NCBI GenBank assembly: GCA_035524335.1
Contig: DATKPE010000057.1
Location: forward strand, 65,860 to 129,859
DNA length: 64,000 nucleotides
Direction: 5' to 3'
From: DATKPE01 sp035524335
Lineage (GTDB): Bacteria; Bacteroidota; Ignavibacteria; UBA10030; SZUA-254
Positions 60,120 through 64,000 of this stretch are shown piece by piece. The translations under genes and the position numbers were made by a program. Below the pieces are notes generated by a model, which saw only the letters and a list, made by a program, of their open reading frames with translations, was not told the origin of the DNA and did not search any database. Position 1 is the stretch's first letter, and the number at the start of each line of letters is the position of its first letter.

Positions 60120-61330
60120 TGCGGACCCTTTTCGAGCCGGAGATCAAGCGCAATGGTTTTCCGTTCCCGGATAACCTTCATTTTCATGATGTCCCCGGCG
60201 CGGGCATCGATGAGAAGCGAGGTGATGTCCTGATCGGTCGCGATCTTTTCGCCGTTCGCCTCGATGATGATGTCGCCCGGCTTGAACCCTGCTTTTTCGG
60301 CGGGGCTTTCCCTCACGACGTCGCTCACGATCACCCCCTCCGCTTTCGGCAGCCCGAAATATCTCGCCACGCGGACATCGACGTTCTGCACTTCGAGTCC
60401 GGTCCAGAGATTCCGTTCGATCTTTCCCTTCTTTTTCAGTTCCTCCACGACGTTCTTGACCCGGTTGATGGGGATGGCGAAACCGAGGCCGATGTTCGTT
60501 CCGACCCCGCCGTTGTTCTCGCTCGGATTCAGGATGATCGCGTTTACCCCGATCACTTCCCCGACCGCATTCAGAAGCGGGCCGCCGCTGTTGCCGGAAT
60601 TGATCGCCGCATCGGTCTGAATCATCCCCCGGTAATAACGGCCCTCCTGCGCGTCCAGGTTCACACCGGTGGCGCTGATCACCCCGACCGTGACGGTCGG
60701 CTTGTCGTTGATGTCGAAGAGGCCGAACGGATTCCCCATCGCGATGGCCCATTCCCCGATGATGACGTCATCCGAGTTGCCGAGACGCAGGTACGGAAGA
60801 TTGTTCCCCTCGATCTTGAGAAGGGCGATATCGGAGACGCGGTCCGTTCCGACCAGCTTCGCCTTGAACTTTTCCTTGCTGGTCAGGGTGACGGTAATTT
60901 CCTTCGCGTTCCCCGCGACGTGGTCGTTCGTCAGCACGTAGCCATCGGAGGAGATCAGAAATCCGGAGCCGAGCCCCTTCACTTCCTGCTGGTAGACCCT
61001 GTTCCGGCCGAACAGCTGGCTCCAGAACGGATCGCCCCAGGGATCGCGCGCCGTATAGGTATAAACCTCGGTGACGTTGATGCCGACCACCGCGGGAGTG
61101 GACGCGGCCACAACCCGGGTAATCGCGTTCCGGCGATGGGAACCGACTGCATCCGACACGCTGTCCCGTTCATCCCCCGTGCTGAAGGCGGCGGTCATGG
61201 CCGGCGTCGACGGATGTTCCCCGGGCTGATCATTCGCAGACTGCCTGTGACCGATCGAATAACCGGCGAGAACCCCGACCGCCAGCGGGATGGCGAAGAT
61301 GAGAAACAGAAGGAAGTATTTTCTCTGCAT
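60116..61330 (-). CDS. HtrA/DegP-like serine protease with one PDZ domain
   Basis: A 404-aa membrane-anchored protein with one N-terminal TM (about residues 5-24). The trypsin-fold triad is His (VLTNDHVAGN), Asp (VSDIALLKI) and Ser (GNSGGP). A C-terminal PDZ domain lies at about 305-395 (RESPAEKAGFKPGDIIIEANG). It is predicted to degrade misfolded envelope proteins. One PDZ and an anchor resemble DegS or HtrA-type enzymes more than DegP, which has two. ATG 61330 is used; a TTG three codons earlier is possible. It lies 30 bp after the transketolase pair. Confidence 0.92.
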   Translation of the reverse strand: MQRKYFLLFLIFAIPLAVGVLAGYSIGHRQSANDQPGEHPSTPAMTAAFSTGDERDSVSDAVGSHRRNAITRVVAASTPAVVGINVTEVYTYTARDPWGDPFWSQLFGRNRVYQQEVKGLGSGFLISSDGYVLTNDHVAGNAKEITVTLTSKEKFKAKLVGTDRVSDIALLKIEGNNLPYLRLGNSDDVIIGEWAIAMGNPFGLFDINDKPTVTVGVISATGVNLDAQEGRYYRGMIQTDAAINSGNSGGPLLNAVGEVIGVNAIILNPSENNGGVGTNIGLGFAIPINRVKNVVEELKKKGKIERNLWTGLEVQNVDVRVARYFGLPKAEGVIVSDVVRESPAEKAGFKPGDIIIEANGEKIATDQDITSLLIDARAGDIMKMKVIRERKTIALDLRLEKGPQ

Positions 61331-61360
61331 GAGTGACAATCTCCGGCGTGTGGGTGTGAC

Positions 61361-62317
61361 TTATTTCTTGCGGAGGAGCACTTTCCGGACTGCGCCGACG
61401 ATCGCGGTGCGGTCGACCCCGTATTTTTTCATCAGATCGGCCCCCGGACCGGACTCGCCGAACGTATCGTTGACCGCAACAAACTCCTGGGGAGTCGGCA
61501 GTTCCGCGGCAAGGTACTCCGCGACCGCTCCGCCCAGTCCCCCCTGCCGCTGGTGATCTTCGGCCGTCACGATCGCCCCCGTCTCCTTTGCGGCGCTCAG
61601 GACGGCGGCCGTATCGAGCGGCTTGATCGTGTGCATGTTGACGACCCGGACGCTGATCCCCTCCTTTGCAAGGATCTCCTCGGCGAGGATCGCCTCCCAG
61701 ACCTGCAGTCCGACGGCGATGACGGTCACATCCGTTCCCGCGATGAGCGTATCCGCTCTGCCGAAGGTGAAGGACGCCGACGGATCGGTGAACACCGGCG
61801 TGTTATCGCGGAAAAACCGTATGTAGATCGGCCGGTTCCATGCGACCGATCCCTTCACCATCTTCCGCGCCTGGTGATAATCGCACGGTGAGGCGACCGT
61901 CATGTGCGGCAGGGCGCGCATGATCGCGATGTCTTCGAGCGATTGATGCGTCGCGCCGTCGGGGCCCACGGTGATGCCGCAGTGGGAGGCGCAGATTTTG
62001 ACGGGAAGGTTGCTGTAGGCGATCGACTGCCGGATCTGATCGAACGGTCTGCCGACCGCGAATTCCCCGTACGTCGATGCGAACGGAATCTTGCCGGCCA
62101 CGAGGAGACCGGCCGCCGTGCCCATCATATCCTGTTCCGCGATGCCGACGCTGAAGAACCGGTCCGGGAACTCCTTCATGAACAGGTCGGTGCGGACCGA
62201 ACCGCTGACGTCGCCCCCCAGCACCACCACGTCGGGATTCTCCCTTCCAAGTTCGACGAGGGCCTCGCCGAAACCGAGCCGCGTTGCTTTCATTTCCACT
62301 GATGTAAATTTCGCCAT
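61361..62317 (-). CDS. Transketolase, C-terminal subunit
   Basis: A 318-aa protein corresponding to the pyrimidine-binding and C-terminal domains. It includes the catalytic Glu in FFSVGIAEQDMMGTAAGL, the SHCGITVGPDGATHQSLEDIAIMRALP loop, PCDYHQARK and a C-terminal part (GGLGGAVAEYLAAELP). It pairs with the N-terminal subunit encoded 30 bp upstream to make a two-chain transketolase, a form common in archaea and many non-proteobacterial lineages. It uses TPP, whose salvage genes are at the other end of the window. Confidence 0.92.
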   Translation of the reverse strand: MAKFTSVEMKATRLGFGEALVELGRENPDVVVLGGDVSGSVRTDLFMKEFPDRFFSVGIAEQDMMGTAAGLLVAGKIPFASTYGEFAVGRPFDQIRQSIAYSNLPVKICASHCGITVGPDGATHQSLEDIAIMRALPHMTVASPCDYHQARKMVKGSVAWNRPIYIRFFRDNTPVFTDPSASFTFGRADTLIAGTDVTVIAVGLQVWEAILAEEILAKEGISVRVVNMHTIKPLDTAAVLSAAKETGAIVTAEDHQRQGGLGGAVAEYLAAELPTPQEFVAVNDTFGESGPGADLMKKYGVDRTAIVGAVRKVLLRKK

Positions 62318-62347
62318 GTCGTATCTTCCTGTTGAGTCGGTGATCTG

Positions 62348-63241
62348 TCAGTTGTGGGCAAGCCGGACCGACTGGTCCTCCCAGGGGAAGCGGGTAAAAT
62401 CGCCGAACCGGGTCGGGGCGAGCTCGGTGAGCGCCTGTTTCCCCTGTTCGTCGTTGGGCGGAACCCCGTGCCATTTATAATCGTCCTCCATGAACGATAC
62501 GCCCTTGCCCATATATGTATGGGCGATGATCACCTTCGGTTTTCCCTGAAGATTCCGTGCCTGCTGTGCGGTCGCGATGAACTGTTCGATGTCGTTGCCG
62601 TTGCACTCGAGGACGTCCCACCCGAACGATTTCCATTTATCGGCAAGCGGCTCGATCTCCATCACCTTCTCCGTCCGGTTGTCGATCTGACAGTGGTTCC
62701 GGTCGACAATGGCGATGAGATTAGAGGTTTTATGATGGCCTGCCGTCATCATCGCCTCCCAGACCTGGCCTTCGTCCAGTTCACCGTCGCCGAGAAGGAC
62801 GTAGACGTAATTCGGCTTGCCGTCGAGTCTCAGTCCCAGCGCACAGCCGACAGCGGTCGAGAGACCCTGTCCGAGTGCGCCGGAGGCGATTTCAATGCCG
62901 GGAAGACCATGCGTATGGGCGGGCGCCGGATGCCCCTGGAGGCGTGTGTTCAGCTTCCGGAGCGTTCCGAGTTCCGCCAGCGGGAGATAACCGCGGCGGG
63001 CGAGGGTTGCATACCAGACGGGACAGAGATGCCCCGCCGAGAGAAAGAAATAATCCCTTCCCTCCATTTTCGGCTTCGCGGGATCGATGTTCAGGAGATG
63101 AAAATAGAGCGCGGTAAAGATATCGGCGAGTCCGAGGGGACCGCCCGAGTGACCCGATTTCGAGGTCAGGAGCATCTTGATGATGTCGCGCCGGATCTGG
63201 CGGGCCATTTCTTTCAGCTCCGCAATGGACAATGATGTCAT
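62348..63241 (-). CDS. Transketolase, N-terminal (TPP-binding) subunit
   Basis: A 297-aa protein with the TPP-binding GDGELDEGQVWEAMMTAGHH and its partner NLIAIVDRNHCQIDN, plus an early HSGGPLGLADIFTALYF segment with the catalytic His and the GHLCPVWYA region. It transfers two-carbon ketol groups in the non-oxidative pentose phosphate path, supplying erythrose 4-phosphate used by the DAHP synthase. ATG overlaps the plsY stop by 4 bases (ATGA). Confidence 0.93.
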   Translation of the reverse strand: MTSLSIAELKEMARQIRRDIIKMLLTSKSGHSGGPLGLADIFTALYFHLLNIDPAKPKMEGRDYFFLSAGHLCPVWYATLARRGYLPLAELGTLRKLNTRLQGHPAPAHTHGLPGIEIASGALGQGLSTAVGCALGLRLDGKPNYVYVLLGDGELDEGQVWEAMMTAGHHKTSNLIAIVDRNHCQIDNRTEKVMEIEPLADKWKSFGWDVLECNGNDIEQFIATAQQARNLQGKPKVIIAHTYMGKGVSFMEDDYKWHGVPPNDEQGKQALTELAPTRFGDFTRFPWEDQSVRLAHN

Positions 63242-63894
63242 GATGATGTCGATCTGTTATGATGGGATTGAAGGAGTTCTCTGAAAGGCCGGATATGACG
63301 TATGATGATGATCGATGAAAGCACGAGCACGACAAGCATGAGCCGGGCCGGTGAAAATCCAGCGGTCAGAAGCGACGATTCCATCCGGCCGGGCATGAAT
63401 GCGAGCACGACCGGTCCGCAGATCGTTGCGATGCCGTTTGCAAGATGAATGTTTTTTGAATAACCGTAACCGATGGCCCATGCCGCGAGCCAGATGACGA
63501 CGACGAACCACCCGATAACCAGCAGAACACCCGCCGCTGTCGCGAGTCCCCGGCCGCCGTGAAAGCCGATCCAGGGGGAGTACGTATGCCCCGCGACCGC
63601 GGCTACGCCGGCAGAACCGGCCGCGACGGGATCGCCCCCTGTTAATAAGGAACCAAGGAGCACCGCCGCAATTCCCTTGCCGCAGTCGACCGCGACAACC
63701 AGCACTGCGAGGGGGACGGAACCGGTGACGTCGTAGGTGTTCATTCCACCGACATTTCCCGTACCGGCAGACCGGATATCGATCTTCGCCTTCCGTTTCA
63801 CCGCAAGGTACGCCGTCGGCACAGACCCGACGCAGTACCCCATAAGAACGGCGAACAGAACGCTGAAGAGACCGGATTCCGGAATGAGTGTCAT
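63238..63894 (-). CDS. plsY: Glycerol-3-phosphate acyltransferase (PlsY type)
   Basis: A 218-aa inner-membrane enzyme with five to six TMs. The three PlsY loops are present: GYCVGSVPTAYL, IRSAGTGNVGGMNTYDVTG (a variation on GSGNIGATN) and GHTYSPWIGFHGGRGLAT. It acylates glycerol 3-phosphate from acyl phosphate in the first step of phospholipid synthesis. Start 63894 is preferred to the longer frame because it follows the predicted promoter and begins at the first TM. The loop 2 variation is unusual, but residues thought to bind phosphate are still present. First gene of a six-gene operon. Confidence 0.88.
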   Translation of the reverse strand: MTLIPESGLFSVLFAVLMGYCVGSVPTAYLAVKRKAKIDIRSAGTGNVGGMNTYDVTGSVPLAVLVVAVDCGKGIAAVLLGSLLTGGDPVAAGSAGVAAVAGHTYSPWIGFHGGRGLATAAGVLLVIGWFVVVIWLAAWAIGYGYSKNIHLANGIATICGPVVLAFMPGRMESSLLTAGFSPARLMLVVLVLSSIIIIRHIRPFRELLQSHHNRSTSS

Positions 63895-63908
63895 GGGTTT
63901 GCGCTTAT

Positions 63909-63937
63909 AACGTACGAAAAAAACGATAATTACGCAA
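63909..63937 (-). promoter_or_regulatory. Candidate promoter of the plsY operon
   Basis: On the minus strand TTGCGT (63932-63937), 17 bp, TACGTT (63909-63914), 14 nt before ATG. AT-rich. Confidence 0.45.
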
Positions 63938-64000
63938 TATTTCAGGGGATACGGGGAAAAAGACCAGCCACTCACCTCGCTGGAGTTTTGAACAGCCCGG

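Overview
The window looks like chromosomal DNA of a GC-rich (roughly 58-60% by eye) member of the Bacteroidota/Ignavibacteriota/Chlorobiota (FCB) group. The main reasons are three large secreted proteins ending in the Por/type IX secretion C-terminal sorting domain (NYPNPFNP-type motif), SdrD-B-like repeat modules, a TonB-dependent receptor, an S46 dipeptidyl-peptidase, a DUF2723 (GT117-type) membrane protein, a PUR-alpha-like DUF3276 protein and a lysine 6-aminotransferase. No rRNA, tRNA, CRISPR array, insertion sequence or phage module was seen. The species cannot be named from the sequence alone. Intergenic promoters are sigma70-like (TTGxxx-17-TATATT or TATCTT) rather than the TTTG/TAnnTTTG Bacteroides type, and several place the start codon only 5-6 nt after the -10 box, which suggests leaderless mRNAs.

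Layout. 1-0.9 kb: end of a TPR protein. 0.93-1.2 kb: rpsT with its terminator. 1.3-5.8 kb: a TPP-riboswitch operon of a TonB receptor, thiamine pyrophosphokinase and an SSS symporter, read as thiamine(-precursor) salvage. 5.9-9.3 kb: a membrane protein and a large secreted debranching-enzyme-like glycosidase. 9.4-12.4 kb: the aromatic operon aroF-pheA-tyrA, preceded by an unannotated 25-codon tyrosine-rich leader peptide, an intrinsic terminator and a strong promoter, i.e. a classical attenuator. 12.4-15.8 kb: an M16 protease and an AHSA1/SRPBCC protein. 15.9-27.7 kb: a long minus-strand run from a DUF2723 protein through three GT4 glycosyltransferases, a flippase and a polysaccharide deacetylase, then an OB-like protein, a CYTH protein, a guanylate-kinase-like protein and a lipoprotein. 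Most neighbours overlap by 1-4 bases.

27.9-32.6 kb: lepA, two tandem signal peptidases I and hemW. 32.9-38.7 kb: an S46 (DPP7-like) peptidase and an SdrD-repeat type IX cargo protein, each with a terminator. 38.7-44.6 kb: a TetR-controlled exporter operon (membrane fusion protein, two ABC ATPases, two permeases; like E. coli ybiH-ybhGFSR but with ybhF split), preceded by two perfect inverted repeats. 44.7-47.4 kb: an M24 peptidase, a DUF1579 protein, a small unknown protein and a PUR-alpha-like protein. 47.6-49.1 kb: nadE and rsmI. 49.2-57 kb: a subtilisin-like type IX cargo, lat with a newly noticed upstream 35-aa ORF, and a 14-blade beta-propeller type IX cargo. 57.3-63.9 kb: the operon plsY - split transketolase - HtrA protease - purB - aldehyde dehydrogenase.

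The most interesting observations are the leaderless tyrosine attenuator in front of aroF, the uncatalogued 35-aa leaderless ORF in front of lat, the recurring leaderless promoter architecture, the dual operators upstream of the TetR-exporter operon, and a hairpin at the predicted 5' end of the lepA transcript. Start codons were reassigned inward for many genes, using ribosome-binding sites, 4-base overlaps and promoter positions.
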